Shown in pieces: positions 21,686 through 30,781 of a stretch of 64,000 bases of DNA (position 1 is the stretch's first letter; every line of letters starts with the position of its first letter). The notes beneath the pieces are model-generated. The model searched no databases. It was not told the DNA's origin and worked only from the letters and a program-made list of their open reading frames with translations. The position numbers were made by a program, and so were the translations under genes. This stretch comes from Rhizobium rhizogenes (GTDB taxonomy: Bacteria > Pseudomonadota > Alphaproteobacteria > Rhizobiales > Rhizobiaceae), in contig NZ_CP019701.2 in the NCBI RefSeq assembly GCF_002005205.3, positions 806,001 through 870,000 of the forward strand. Reading direction: 5' to 3'.

Positions 21686-22027
21686 TCAGTCGCTCGAGGC
21701 ATCCACCTGGCCTTTGCGCCAATAATGGTCGGATATGTTTTGAGCATTCCGGATGATGTGGGCGGCGATTTCAGGGTCTCCGCCCTCGAATGTTTCCCGG
21801 TCGGCTCCGCACAATAGCAGGAAGAGCTGCTGATGCGCCGTGGCGACAAGATATTCATAGGGTGGTGGCTCGATCTCTGAACCAATGGCCTGGAGTTCTT
21901 CCGCGGCCTTCCTGCTGGCCTGCTCAAGCGCCGCGTAAATTGCAGCCATCATTGCTTCTTGTGTCTGTTCAAATATGTCCTGCGCTTGCCGTTCGGCCGG
22001 TGTCAGGATGGGGCAGCTTTCATTCAC
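21686..22027 (-). CDS. Small acidic hypothetical protein
   Basis: About 113 residues, soluble, mostly helical (ERQAQDIFEQTQEAMMAAIY; LEQASRKAAEELQAIGSE), with no signal or membrane segment and no motif I recognise. The start is set at GTG 22027 because AGAGGAGA lies about nine bases before it; the ATG at 22072, which would add 15 residues, has no comparable site. It may be a small cytosolic adaptor or regulator. It is a probable real gene because of its RBS and composition, but its function is unknown. Confidence 0.6.
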   Translation of the reverse strand: MNESCPILTPAERQAQDIFEQTQEAMMAAIYAALEQASRKAAEELQAIGSEIEPPPYEYLVATAHQQLFLLLCGADRETFEGGDPEIAAHIIRNAQNISDHYWRKGQVDASSD

Positions 22028-22131
22028 GGGGCAATTCTCCTCTTGGTGCGCCTCGTTTCGCTGACCGATCATATGTCATGGATTGTGTCCGCATTGCGGG
22101 AAAAGCCGGGATCAATACATTTTTAAGTGGA

Positions 22132-22479
22132 TTAACCGTGCCCCAGCGCCTTTCTGATGCAGGCGCTGAGATAGGCATATTGCAGCGGCGTGATCTTCGC
22201 CATCGCTTCCACGCGGGTGGAGGGTCTGTCCTGGTAACCGATCGGAATATCGAACTGGGCGAAGGTGAAATCCCAGCGGATCCCCTCAACGATATTATAG
22301 AAGTGGTCGGCGCCGCTGATTGCGGTCTTGGCAATCTCGCCACCAAAAATATCCTGAACCACCAGTGCGGTGACGCCACCCTGTCCCCGGGCGGGATTTT
22401 CGCGCGACCACAGGCTGCTGGTTTCGTCAGACCAGCTTTTCCTCAGCGCATAATAAAGTCGTTCGGCATGATCCTGCAT
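22132..22479 (-). CDS. YunG-family-like hypothetical protein
   Basis: A 115-residue soluble protein. The segments LRKSWSDETSSLWSRENPAR, GGVTALVVQDIFGGEIAKT, GADHFYNIVEGIRWDFTFAQ and the C-terminal YLSACIRKALG match the pattern of the widespread YunG-like family of unknown role. In many relatives the motif before VTALVVQD is GQCG; here it is GQGG, so a conserved cysteine is replaced by glycine. RBS AGGAAAG about eight bases before the ATG. It is upstream of the small acidic gene, same strand, about 100 bases apart. Confidence 0.7.
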   Translation of the reverse strand: MQDHAERLYYALRKSWSDETSSLWSRENPARGQGGVTALVVQDIFGGEIAKTAISGADHFYNIVEGIRWDFTFAQFDIPIGYQDRPSTRVEAMAKITPLQYAYLSACIRKALGHG

Positions 22480-22536
22480 AAGGGGTCTTTCCTGTTACGG
22501 AGCCGGGGTCCGGGTCAGGTATGATCTGAAGAGAAA

Positions 22537-22628
22537 CGGAGCGCCGCGCCTTCTCCAGAGGCTGCGAGGACGCTCCGTCCTGTCGAACCTGCGCAGGGCG
22601 CAGGAGGACGCCGGAACGAATTCCGGCG
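22537..22628 (-). terminator. Hairpins between the YunG-like and phytase-like genes
   Basis: Two inverted repeats: ACGGAGCG (22537-22544) with CGCTCCGT (22571-22578), and CGCCGGAA (22609-22616) with TTCCGGCG (22621-22628, four-base loop). Read on the minus strand, the first is followed by TTTCTCTTC, so it may terminate the phytase-like transcript that ends at 22638. Confidence 0.45.
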
Positions 22629-22637
22629 CCACTATGC

Positions 22638-23996
22638 TTACTTGGCGTCGAGCAGGTCCTTGACTTCCAGCAGGACGAACTCGTTGTCGTCAGCCTTGTC
22701 CAGCGCACGGCCGGCCGAGAAGGGCAGGTTGTTGTCGTTGCCGACGATGATATGGGTGGCATCGACGCGGTCGACATTCTCGATGGTGACGAAAGGCATG
22801 TCGTAATAGCCGTCGCCGCCGCCCTGACGCTTCTTGTTATCAGGGTCGGAGATTTTCAGAAGATCGATATAGCCGATCTTGCGTGCGGCCTTGCCGACAT
22901 TGGCGTCGTTGAACTCGATCTTGTAGATGCGCTTGACCTTGGAAGGCACGGCAAAGCAGTTTGCTTCCGGCTTCTTCGGATCGGCGCACGCCTTGTCGGC
23001 GGTGCCGGCGCCATTGTCACGTTCGATGACCAGCGCCGTGCTGTCGTCCAGCATGTTGAAGTCGCCGATGGCTTCGCCGCCCTGCGCCAGCGGATAGAGC
23101 CAGGTGCGGCCGGTCCATTCCTTCCTGGCGGTGTCGAGTTCGATGATGCGCAGCGCGGTCGCGCCGTCTTCGGTCTTTTCCACCTGGCCATCGGCCATGT
23201 AAAGCGGGCCTTCGAGAAGGCCGTAGAGCTTGGAGCCGTCCTTGGAAAGCGCCATGCCCTCATAACCGCCCGATCGCTTCAGGTTGAAGGCCGGCATTTT
23301 CTGCGTCGGGTTGCCGGGCAGGGCCAGGGTGGGGTGATCCGGAGACTTCACCTCGATGTCGCCAGCCTTGGTGGCGATGACGTCCGTCAGCTTGCCGTCG
23401 CGGGTGAATTTCAGGATGTAGGGGCCGAATTCCTCGCCCACCCAGAAACCGTCGGCGACGGGCTGAATGGATTCGACGTCGAAATCCGCGCCCGTCAGGT
23501 AACGCTTCTCGGTGCCTTCCAGAACGATGGGGAAGGGTGCCTTCATGTCCGGGTCGGAGAGGAACACGGTTTCAAGCGCGTTGACCTTGCCGGCGTCCCA
23601 GTCGAATTTCAGGTGGTGAAGCATCAGCATGGCGTCGCTGGAATTGAGCTTGGAACCGAAGCCGTTGTCGGAAAGGCTCCAGAAGCTGCCGTCGGGCATC
23701 GCCTTGATGCCGGAAAAGCCCTGCATCGCCTGGCCGTTGAACGGCATGGAAAGTCCGGTCAGGCGCACGCCATCCTTGCCGGGAACGGTGCCGGTACCTT
23801 CCGCGCGCTTGCGGTCGGCCGTCGTGAACTTGGCGGAGGTCTTGAGGTGTTCCGGCGCATCGGCGGGTGCCGCGATAATGGTGTTGGCCGGCAGGATGGC
23901 GTGGGAGACCAGCTTCGCCGGAAACTCCTTCTCAGCCGCGTAAGACGTGGTGGCAAGCGCGAGAACCGCGCAGGAGGCGAAAAGAATGTGCTTCAT
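22638..23996 (-). CDS. Secreted esterase-like phytase-family protein
   Basis: A 452-residue protein with a clear signal peptide (MKHILFASCAVLALATTSYA). The mature domain is a beta-propeller of the esterase-like-phytase type. Family-like segments include FSGIKAMPDGSFWSLSDNGFG, DFDVESIQPVADGFWVGEEFG, GGYEGMALSKDGSKLYGLLEG and VGNDNNLPFS near the C-terminus. The Asp/Glu-rich loops would bind Ca2+. It is periplasmic or secreted and possibly a phosphate-ester hydrolase; the substrate is uncertain. Start at 23996, since the in-frame codons upstream lack a signal and look random. Confidence 0.85.
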   Translation of the reverse strand: MKHILFASCAVLALATTSYAAEKEFPAKLVSHAILPANTIIAAPADAPEHLKTSAKFTTADRKRAEGTGTVPGKDGVRLTGLSMPFNGQAMQGFSGIKAMPDGSFWSLSDNGFGSKLNSSDAMLMLHHLKFDWDAGKVNALETVFLSDPDMKAPFPIVLEGTEKRYLTGADFDVESIQPVADGFWVGEEFGPYILKFTRDGKLTDVIATKAGDIEVKSPDHPTLALPGNPTQKMPAFNLKRSGGYEGMALSKDGSKLYGLLEGPLYMADGQVEKTEDGATALRIIELDTARKEWTGRTWLYPLAQGGEAIGDFNMLDDSTALVIERDNGAGTADKACADPKKPEANCFAVPSKVKRIYKIEFNDANVGKAARKIGYIDLLKISDPDNKKRQGGGDGYYDMPFVTIENVDRVDATHIIVGNDNNLPFSAGRALDKADDNEFVLLEVKDLLDAK

Positions 23997-24146
23997 GATG
24001 GAGACCCCTCGATACCTGTTGAAGACAGGATTGAGGCGATAGGGTCGTCGCATGACAGGCAGGTGATTGTCGTTTGAAGCTTTGATGAATTTTGATGACG
24101 GCCGCCGGCGACAGCGGAATAGCATGGCCTTTTCCGGCGTATCCCC

Positions 24147-25250
24147 TCAGGCGGCGGAGGCCTGATACTGGCTGAGCGTACACACGCCCAGCGTCTGGCC
24201 CCGGCCCTTGACCGCATGTTCACCCAGATATTCGCTGCGCACGCCCTTGGGAAGCACCAGCTGATGGGCAAGGTCGGCGGAAATCAACACCGGGTGGCCG
24301 AGCATCTTGCTCAGTGATTCGAGACGCGAGGTCGTGTTCACCGTATCGCCGAAATAGGTGATCTTGTGGTGATCGACGCCGATTTCCGCTGTTATGACCG
24401 GCCCGCCATGGATGGCGAAGCGCAGGCGCGGCATTTCGCCGAAACGCGAGAGCCACATGTCACGCTTTTCCTCGATGGTCGCCTGAATGTCGAAAACGCA
24501 GCGCACGCAGGCGGCCCGCCGGATCGCCATGTGATAGGGCCAGGTGATGATGGCGGCATCGCCGATATAATCGTCGATGACACCGCCGTGTTTTCTCACC
24601 GGCGCGGCATAGCTCGCAAAGATTTCGCCGAGAAATTCCTGGGCCTTCAGGTCGCCATGCGTCTCGGCGAATGAGGTGGAGCCGACGAGATCGATGAAGA
24701 TGAAGACGCGGTCCTCGCTGACAGGCCGGCGATAGCGCCCGAGAATGAGATCGATGAAGATGTCGCGCCCGAGAAGCTCACGCACGCGCATGATGAAGAC
24801 GATGATGCCGCAGACGATGAGGGTGAAGACGAGCGTCTGCACCTCGGCATGCACCGCCCGTTTCCAGGTGCCGGGAAATATCCCGCTCAGCCACAGGATG
24901 GTGCCGCCAAGCCCGAAGCCGCAGAAGACGAGAACGGCATAGATGATGAGGCCGACGGCGATATAGACCGGCGTCGGCAGGGCGCTGACCCGCCGCGACA
25001 GGCCGGGCATGATGTAACCGCGCTCAAAAGCGAGGATGGGCGCGCAGGCGAACAGCGCATAGGTCGCGCCGATCAGCGCGCCGCCGCCATATTCCAGAAA
25101 GGCGTAGGCCACGCCGCTGCCGGCCACGGCAACGAAGAGCACCACGTAATCCAGAATGGGCAGCAATTTTCTCATGTCGGTTCTTGATCTCGGGAAGGGA
25201 AGGTCCGCCGCTCCCGTCGGCGAAGCTTCTATTGTGGTCATATGCGACAT
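24147..25250 (-). CDS. Class III adenylate/guanylate cyclase, membrane-bound
   Basis: A 367-residue protein with an N-terminal membrane domain of about six helices (LDYVVLFVAVAGSGVAYAFL through LVFTLIVCGIIVFIM) and a C-terminal cyclase homology domain. Metal-binding aspartates are in VFIFIDLVGSTSFAE and DDYIGDAAIITWP. ITYFGDTVNTTSRLE holds the conserved Asn and Arg that stabilise the transition state, so the site looks intact. It probably makes cAMP. Start uncertain: 25250, or Met codons at 25241 or 25175. Rhizobia often carry many such cyclases; this one has no linked effector gene. Confidence 0.88.
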   Translation of the reverse strand: MSHMTTIEASPTGAADLPFPRSRTDMRKLLPILDYVVLFVAVAGSGVAYAFLEYGGGALIGATYALFACAPILAFERGYIMPGLSRRVSALPTPVYIAVGLIIYAVLVFCGFGLGGTILWLSGIFPGTWKRAVHAEVQTLVFTLIVCGIIVFIMRVRELLGRDIFIDLILGRYRRPVSEDRVFIFIDLVGSTSFAETHGDLKAQEFLGEIFASYAAPVRKHGGVIDDYIGDAAIITWPYHMAIRRAACVRCVFDIQATIEEKRDMWLSRFGEMPRLRFAIHGGPVITAEIGVDHHKITYFGDTVNTTSRLESLSKMLGHPVLISADLAHQLVLPKGVRSEYLGEHAVKGRGQTLGVCTLSQYQASAA

Positions 25251-25358
25251 TAATGCGGAAAAAGCGCTGCAAAAAGTGACCTTTCGGTAAGGTCACATGA
25301 AGGATTGGAAAGGTTGTTGCCCTGTTGCCGCAAAACCGGCGCAGAGACGCTGCTACGT

Positions 25359-25973
25359 CTAATATGATGTTCTGTAATAGACCGTTTCAAGCGGGGATTG
25401 CGGCCGGTCGTCCGGTGAGCGGTTCGACCATTTGAGTGGAAAGGCGGCGAAACGCAGCCGGTTACCATCGATCCAGGCCCGGTCGAACAGCGTTTCCCCC
25501 TTGCGGGCGAAGGTGATGGCGGCGCAGGTCCGCCCGTCGACGTCGAATGGAATATTCTCCTTCCAGCCGCTCAAGCCGCAGCCGGTGCCTTTCGGGTCAC
25601 CATTATAGTGCGCGACAACGTCGCCATCATTCGGCGTCATGGTGATGGCGCTAACGGTATGGGCAAAGAGCAGGCTGCCATGGTCTTTCAGCCCGCCATC
25701 CAGCGTGCCTTCGTAACGCACCTGCACCGTTGGCTGCTGGCAGCCATTGCGGGCATAGATCTGCGAGATGGCGTGCATGCGGCCGCCATGTATCGTGATG
25801 CGGGTGACGATGCCGTGCCGGTCGTTCCTGCCGATTGTCAGGCAATCGGTCGTCCATTCGCCCTGCAGGTCCACCTTGCCGTCATCGGCGCGCGCCAGGA
25901 AAGGGGCCGGAGTGGGAAGAAAGCCTGCGGCCGCCAGAAGGGCGGCCAGCAGCAGGGTGCGGGCAGGTTTCAT
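25359..25973 (-). CDS. Hypothetical secreted protein
   Basis: A 204-residue protein with a Sec signal peptide (MKPARTLLLAALLAAAGFL, cleavage about residue 29 after LARA). The mature part contains four or more cysteines (TTDCLTIG, NGCQQPTVQ, TGCGLSGW, RTCAAITFA), suggesting periplasmic disulfides, and alternating strands as in a lipocalin-like or DUF barrel. I do not recognise the family. Start at 25973 with GAGGG upstream; an ATG at 25994 is possible. Confidence 0.65.
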   Translation of the reverse strand: MKPARTLLLAALLAAAGFLPTPAPFLARADDGKVDLQGEWTTDCLTIGRNDRHGIVTRITIHGGRMHAISQIYARNGCQQPTVQVRYEGTLDGGLKDHGSLLFAHTVSAITMTPNDGDVVAHYNGDPKGTGCGLSGWKENIPFDVDGRTCAAITFARKGETLFDRAWIDGNRLRFAAFPLKWSNRSPDDRPQSPLETVYYRTSY

Positions 25974-26050
25974 GCGGAGACCCTCAAAGCGCAACTGTCT
26001 TGAGACAGATGGACCGCGATGCGGGCAAAATTGGGGTGAAGGGCGGAGGA

Positions 26051-27205
26051 TTACGACCCGCTCACCTCAACCGCCTCGACCTTCTTGCCGGCAAAACGCA
26101 GCGCCACTTCGCCATTGATGAGTTTCAGCGCCACATCACCGAAAAGTTCGCGCCGCCAGCCGGTCAAAGCCGCCACGGTGGCGTTTTCACCTTCGGCGGC
26201 GATCTTGTCCAGATCGTCACTGTTGGCGATGACCTTGGCGGCGACGCCGTGTTTGTCCGCCGTCAGTTTCAGGAGAACCTTGAGCAGTTCCACGGCAGCG
26301 CCGGAGCCTTCCGGCGCATGGCTGTGGCGTGGCGCCTTGGGCATTTCCTCTTTCGGCAATGCCAGCGCCGCATTCACCGTTTCGACGATGGCGGTGCCGG
26401 AGGCGGAGCGCTCCCAACCCTTCGGAATGGTGCGAAGCCGCGACAGCGCCTCGGCGTCCTTCGGCTGCTGCTGGGCGATTTCGAAGATCGCATCGTCCTT
26501 CAGGACACGTGAGCGCGGCACGTTGCGCGACCGCGCCTCCCGCTCGCGCCAGGCGGCGACGAATTTGAGAATGGCGAGTTCCGTCGGCTTGCGCAGACGC
26601 GACTTCAGCCGCAGCCACGCATCGTCCGGGTGCATGTCATAGGTATCGCGCGATTCCAGAATATCCATCTCTTCGGTCAGCCACAGCGAGCGGCCTTCGC
26701 GCTCGAGCTGCGACTTCAGCGAGAGATAGACATCGCGCAGATGGGTCACGTCGGCCAGCGCGTAGTCCAGCTGCTTTTCGGTCAGCGGGCGGCGGCTCCA
26801 GTCGGTGAAACGCGAGGATTTGTCGATCTGCACGTTCTTGATCTTCTGCACCAGCTGGTCGTAGGAGATCGAATCGCCGAAACCGCAGACCATGGCAGCA
26901 ACCTGCGTGTCGAAGATCGGGTGCGGAATGAGCCCGCCGAGATGATAGATGATTTCGATATCCTGCCGCGCGGCGTGGAAAACCTTCACGACGGCAGGAT
27001 TGGCCATCAGCTCGAACAGCGGGGTGAGATCGAGACCCTTGGCGAGCGGATCGACCAGCACTTCAAGCGTCGGGCTTGCCATCTGCACGAGACAAAGCTC
27101 CGGCCAGAAGGTCGTTTCGCGCAGAAACTCGGTGTCGATGGTGATGAATTCCGATTTCGCCAGTTCCGTGCAGGCCTCGGCGAGGGCGGCAGTCGTTTCA
27201 ATCAT
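26051..27205 (-). CDS. rnd: Ribonuclease D
   Basis: A 384-residue 3'-5' exoribonuclease of the DEDDy type that trims tRNA precursors. Exo I is FITIDTEFLRETTFWPELCL (Asp, Glu), Exo II is VVKVFHAARQDIEIIYH (Asp) and Exo III is YALADVTHLRDVY (Tyr, Asp). An HRDC domain follows (ELAILKFVAAWREREARSRN, about residue 210), and a degenerate second one near the C-terminus. The length matches E. coli RNase D (375). The start at 27205 gives the normal family N-terminus (MIETTAALAEAC). Confidence 0.95.
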   Translation of the reverse strand: MIETTAALAEACTELAKSEFITIDTEFLRETTFWPELCLVQMASPTLEVLVDPLAKGLDLTPLFELMANPAVVKVFHAARQDIEIIYHLGGLIPHPIFDTQVAAMVCGFGDSISYDQLVQKIKNVQIDKSSRFTDWSRRPLTEKQLDYALADVTHLRDVYLSLKSQLEREGRSLWLTEEMDILESRDTYDMHPDDAWLRLKSRLRKPTELAILKFVAAWREREARSRNVPRSRVLKDDAIFEIAQQQPKDAEALSRLRTIPKGWERSASGTAIVETVNAALALPKEEMPKAPRHSHAPEGSGAAVELLKVLLKLTADKHGVAAKVIANSDDLDKIAAEGENATVAALTGWRRELFGDVALKLINGEVALRFAGKKVEAVEVSGS

Positions 27206-27287
27206 TGCAAATGGCCACTCGTGAAAATTATTCGTCTTACTTTCCCTTTGACGGGCGCATGTCAATACAAAGCCCGCTTTTGAAGGC

Positions 27288-28559
27288 TTATGGATCGTTT
27301 TTCTCGGGCGGATTGGGCTCCGGCCCGTCCTTTTTGGGTGCCGCGGGCGCGGCGAGCTTCTGAAAATAGGCGGATGTGCGCAAAAGCGAGCGGAACCGCC
27401 AGTTCCTCTCCTCCACGGGCACACCCTCGCGCACCTGCAGGCGATAGATGGTGTAGGCAATGAAAACGACCTGTATCGCGGCCGTATAGCTGAACAGCGC
27501 TTTGGGGCCGAACTGGTCGATCAGGAGCGAGGCGAGAAGCGGTCCGACCGTCGCGCCCACGGACCAGAAGAACAGAAGCCCGGCCGACATCATCGCATGT
27601 TCGCCTTCCCTGGCATGGTCGTTGCCGTGCGCTGAACTCAGCGAATAGAGCGGCAGGGCGAAGGCGCCGAAGACAAAGACGCCGATGATGTTGCTCCATT
27701 CATCCGTGCCGGCGAAAAAGGCGAGAAACAGACCGACGATGACCGAGCCGGCCGTGGTGGCGAGAATGATGATGCGCCGGTCATAGCGATCGGAATAGAC
27801 GCCGAGCGGGTATTGCAGCACCACGCCGCCGATGATGCCGGCGCTCATGAAGGTGGCGATGGCCGTCACCGAAAGGCCGATCTGTTCGGCGTAGATCGGC
27901 CCGATATTGCGGAAGGCCGCCATGCTGAGGCCGACGGCGACGCAGCCAACGACGGCAAGCGGCGAGATGCGCCAGACGGCGAAAAGATTGAAGGGAATCT
28001 GCTTCGGCGGCGCGGGATTGGATTTGTCGGCAAGCGAGATCGGCACCAGCGACAGCGAGAGCGCCATGGCGATCAGCGAAAACACGACGGGCCCGCCAAT
28101 GCCGGCGATGGGAATGATATATTGCGCAAGCGTGACTGAGCCGAGGTCGACGAAGCGATAGATGGACAGGGTGCGCGCCCGGTTGGAATTCGTCACCTGC
28201 GCATTGATCCAGCTTTCGATCACGGCGAAAAGACAGGCGACCGCAATGCCGATGACAAAACGCATCAGCATCCAGAACACGGGGTGAATGACAAGCGGCA
28301 TGGCGATGGAGGCCGCGGAGGCTACCGCCGCCATGGTGGCGAAGGTACGGATATGGCCGATCCGGCGCATGAGCTGTGTCACCGAAATGCAGCCGAGCGC
28401 GAATCCGACGCTGTAGGCGGCGCTGATGAGGCCGATGGTGCTGGCCGAAAATCCCTCGGAAATGCCACGCAGCGCGATATAGGTTCCCTGCAGGCCATTG
28501 CCGCCGATCAGAATGCCGGCGGTAACGAGAAGCGGGATAAGAGGTCTGATCTGGCTCAT
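27288..28559 (-). CDS. MFS transporter
   Basis: A 423-residue major facilitator with twelve predicted helices. The signature loop between helices 2 and 3 is seen as [13 protein letters not shown], and its repeat in the second half as [23 protein letters not shown] segments ([20 protein letters not shown]) and the general layout recall the YcaD/quinate-like efflux subgroup. The substrate is unknown. The C-terminal tail is rich in Pro and Lys. Start at 28559 ([11 protein letters not shown]); the ATG at 28595 lies in an unlikely polar extension. It diverges from aspS. Confidence 0.85.
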   Translation of the reverse strand: MSQIRPLIPLLVTAGILIGGNGLQGTYIALRGISEGFSASTIGLISAAYSVGFALGCISVTQLMRRIGHIRTFATMAAVASAASIAMPLVIHPVFWMLMRFVIGIAVACLFAVIESWINAQVTNSNRARTLSIYRFVDLGSVTLAQYIIPIAGIGGPVVFSLIAMALSLSLVPISLADKSNPAPPKQIPFNLFAVWRISPLAVVGCVAVGLSMAAFRNIGPIYAEQIGLSVTAIATFMSAGIIGGVVLQYPLGVYSDRYDRRIIILATTAGSVIVGLFLAFFAGTDEWSNIIGVFVFGAFALPLYSLSSAHGNDHAREGEHAMMSAGLLFFWSVGATVGPLLASLLIDQFGPKALFSYTAAIQVVFIAYTIYRLQVREGVPVEERNWRFRSLLRTSAYFQKLAAPAAPKKDGPEPNPPEKNDP

Positions 28560-28653
28560 TGCGGGCCGACTCGGTTTGGCGGGCTGAATAAGCACTATCT
28601 AAAGCGAAGGCGGGGGAAAGGACAGCCAGGAGGCGACATTGTTGCGCTTTGCC

Positions 28654-28682
28654 TTGACAAATCGGGCTGGCCATGCGCTTTT
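28654..28682 (+). promoter_or_regulatory. Possible aspS promoter
   Basis: A perfect TTGACA (28654-28659) is followed 17 bases later by GCTTTT (28677-28682), about 60 bases before the aspS ATG. The -10 is poor, so only the -35 is convincing. Confidence 0.35.
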
Positions 28683-28739
28683 CCGGCCAATTTCGACAGT
28701 GCGGCCCATCTGGCCCGCAGCACGTTCCAGGATATAAAA

Positions 28740-30527
28740 ATGCATCGTTACCGCAGCCACACCTGTGCCGCTCTCCGCAAGTCCGACGTCGGCGCGACCG
28801 TTCGCCTTTCCGGTTGGGTTCATCGCGTGCGAGATCATGGCGGCGTTCTCTTCATCGACCTTCGCGACCATTACGGCATCACCCAGGTGGTGGCCGATCC
28901 CGATAGCCCGGCCTTCAAGGTTGCCGAAACCGTGCGCGGCGAATGGGTCATCCGCATCGACGGCCTCGTCAAGGCACGCTCGGAGGACACCGTCAACAAG
29001 GGCATGGCGACCGGCGAGATCGAGCTTTATGCGCAGGAGATCGAAGTTCTCGGCGTTGCCAAGGAATTGCCGCTGCCGGTCTTCGGCGAGCCTGACTATC
29101 CTGAAGACGTTCGCCTGAAATATCGCTTCCTCGACCTTCGCCGCGAAACGCTGCACAGGAACATCGTCAAGCGCACGCAGATCATCTCCGCCATGCGCAC
29201 CGGCATGGCCGATGCCGGCTTTGCCGAATATACCACGCCGATCCTGACGGCCTCTTCGCCCGAAGGCGCACGCGACTTCCTCGTGCCGTCGCGCATCCAC
29301 GAAGGCAAGTTCTTCGCCCTGCCGCAGGCGCCGCAGCAGTACAAGCAGCTGCTGATGGTGGCCGGTTTCGACCGTTATTTCCAGATCGCGCCGTGCTTCC
29401 GCGATGAAGACCCGCGCGCCGACCGCCTGCCGGGCGAATTCTACCAGCTCGACGTCGAAATGAGCTTCGTGACCCAGGAAGATGTCTGGACCACGATGGA
29501 GCCGATGATGACGGCCGTGTTCGAAAAGTTCGCCGAAGGCAAGCCGGTTACCAAAGAGTGGCCGCGCATTCCCTATGACGAGGCGATCCGCAAGTATGGT
29601 TCCGACAAGCCCGACCTGCGCAACCCGATCGTCATGGAAGCCGTGACTGAACACTTCGACGGTTCGGGCTTCAAGGTCTTCGCCAACATGATCGCCTCCA
29701 ACCCCAAGGTTCAGGTCTGGGCAATCCCGGCGAAAACCGGTGGTTCGCGCGCTTTCTGCGACCGCATGAACGCATGGGCACAGTCTCAGGGCCAGCCCGG
29801 CCTCGGCTACATCTTCTGGAAGGAAGAGGACGGCAAGGTCGGTGGTTCCGGTCCGCTTGCCAAGAACATCGGCGAGGAACGCACCGAGGCGCTGCGCCAG
29901 CAGCTCGGCCTCGAGGCGGGTGATGCCTGCTTCTTTGTCGCCGGCGATCCGGCCAAGTTCTACAAGTTTGCCGGCGAAGCGCGCACCCGCGCCGCCGACG
30001 AGCTGAACCTGATCGACCGCGACCGTTTCGAAATGTGCTGGATCGTCGATTTCCCCTTCTTCGAATACAACGAAGAGGAAAAGAAGATCGACTTCGCCCA
30101 CAACCCCTTCTCCATGCCGCAGGGCGGTCTGGAAGCACTGGAAGGGCAGGACCCGCTCTCCATCAAGGCGTTCCAGTATGATGCGGTTTGCAACGGCTTC
30201 GAAATCGCCTCCGGCTCGATCCGTAACCAGTCGCCCGAGTTGATGGTCAAGGCCTTCGAAAAGGTAGGTCTCAGCCAGACGGACGTGGAAGAGCGCTTCG
30301 GCGGTCTCTACCGCGCCTTCCAGTACGGCGCGCCTCCGCATGGCGGTTGCGCATTCGGCATCGACCGTGTGGTCATGCTGCTGGTCGGCGCCAAGAACCT
30401 GCGTGAAATCACGCTGTTCCCGATGAACCAGCAGGCGCAGGATCTCTTGATGAACGCGCCGTCCCCGGCAACGCCGACGCAGCTTCGCGAACTGGCGCTG
30501 CGGGTGGTTCCGTCCAAGAAAGACTGA
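28740..30527 (+). CDS. aspS: Aspartyl-tRNA synthetase, probably non-discriminating (Asp/Asn)
   Basis: A 595-residue bacterial-type class IIb synthetase. The anticodon-binding OB fold is at the N-terminus ([20 protein letters not shown]). Catalytic motifs: motif 2 [19 protein letters not shown] and motif 3 [19 protein letters not shown]; the bacterial GAD insertion lies between. His follows RD in RDHGG, where E. coli AspRS has Leu (RDLGS); His is found in non-discriminating enzymes that also charge tRNA-Asn for later amidation by GatCAB. Start at ATG 28740, which has AGGA upstream; the frame stays open 450 bases further upstream but that part overlaps the divergent MFS gene and is not conserved in character. 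Confidence 0.95.
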   Translation: MHRYRSHTCAALRKSDVGATVRLSGWVHRVRDHGGVLFIDLRDHYGITQVVADPDSPAFKVAETVRGEWVIRIDGLVKARSEDTVNKGMATGEIELYAQEIEVLGVAKELPLPVFGEPDYPEDVRLKYRFLDLRRETLHRNIVKRTQIISAMRTGMADAGFAEYTTPILTASSPEGARDFLVPSRIHEGKFFALPQAPQQYKQLLMVAGFDRYFQIAPCFRDEDPRADRLPGEFYQLDVEMSFVTQEDVWTTMEPMMTAVFEKFAEGKPVTKEWPRIPYDEAIRKYGSDKPDLRNPIVMEAVTEHFDGSGFKVFANMIASNPKVQVWAIPAKTGGSRAFCDRMNAWAQSQGQPGLGYIFWKEEDGKVGGSGPLAKNIGEERTEALRQQLGLEAGDACFFVAGDPAKFYKFAGEARTRAADELNLIDRDRFEMCWIVDFPFFEYNEEEKKIDFAHNPFSMPQGGLEALEGQDPLSIKAFQYDAVCNGFEIASGSIRNQSPELMVKAFEKVGLSQTDVEERFGGLYRAFQYGAPPHGGCAFGIDRVVMLLVGAKNLREITLFPMNQQAQDLLMNAPSPATPTQLRELALRVVPSKKD

Positions 30528-30549
30528 TCTGGATTATTCAGGTTCAAAC

Positions 30550-30585
30550 AAAGGGCTGGCGGCGACGCCGGCCCTTTTTTGTTTT
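30550..30585 (+). terminator. Rho-independent terminator of aspS
   Basis: AAGGGCTGGC pairs with GCCGGCCCTT around a short loop, followed by a T run (30551-30582), 23 bases after the aspS stop. Confidence 0.9.
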
Positions 30586-30781
30586 TGCAACGAACGCGGC
30601 AAAGTCACAATTTTACCGCGCGTTAAACCGAATTCCGCGCACAATCAGCCGAAATCCGCTTCCAGTATAGGCTTCGCGTTCACCTGAGGGACGCAAGACT
30701 ATTCGGGGTTTTAAACTTGGGACAGCGCCGGCCGAACTTCGCTTTCGGTTTCGGCGCGATCATATTTATAAGGATTTCAGA

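Noticed and set aside
22752-24077. Plus-strand frame of 441 codons opposite the phytase-like gene
   Set aside because: Antisense shadow; the opposite strand has a signal peptide and propeller motifs.
28284-28739. N-terminal extension of aspS by 152 codons
   Set aside because: The extension overlaps the MFS gene on the other strand and is not similar to AspRS; ATG 28740 has AGGA before it and gives the family N-terminus.
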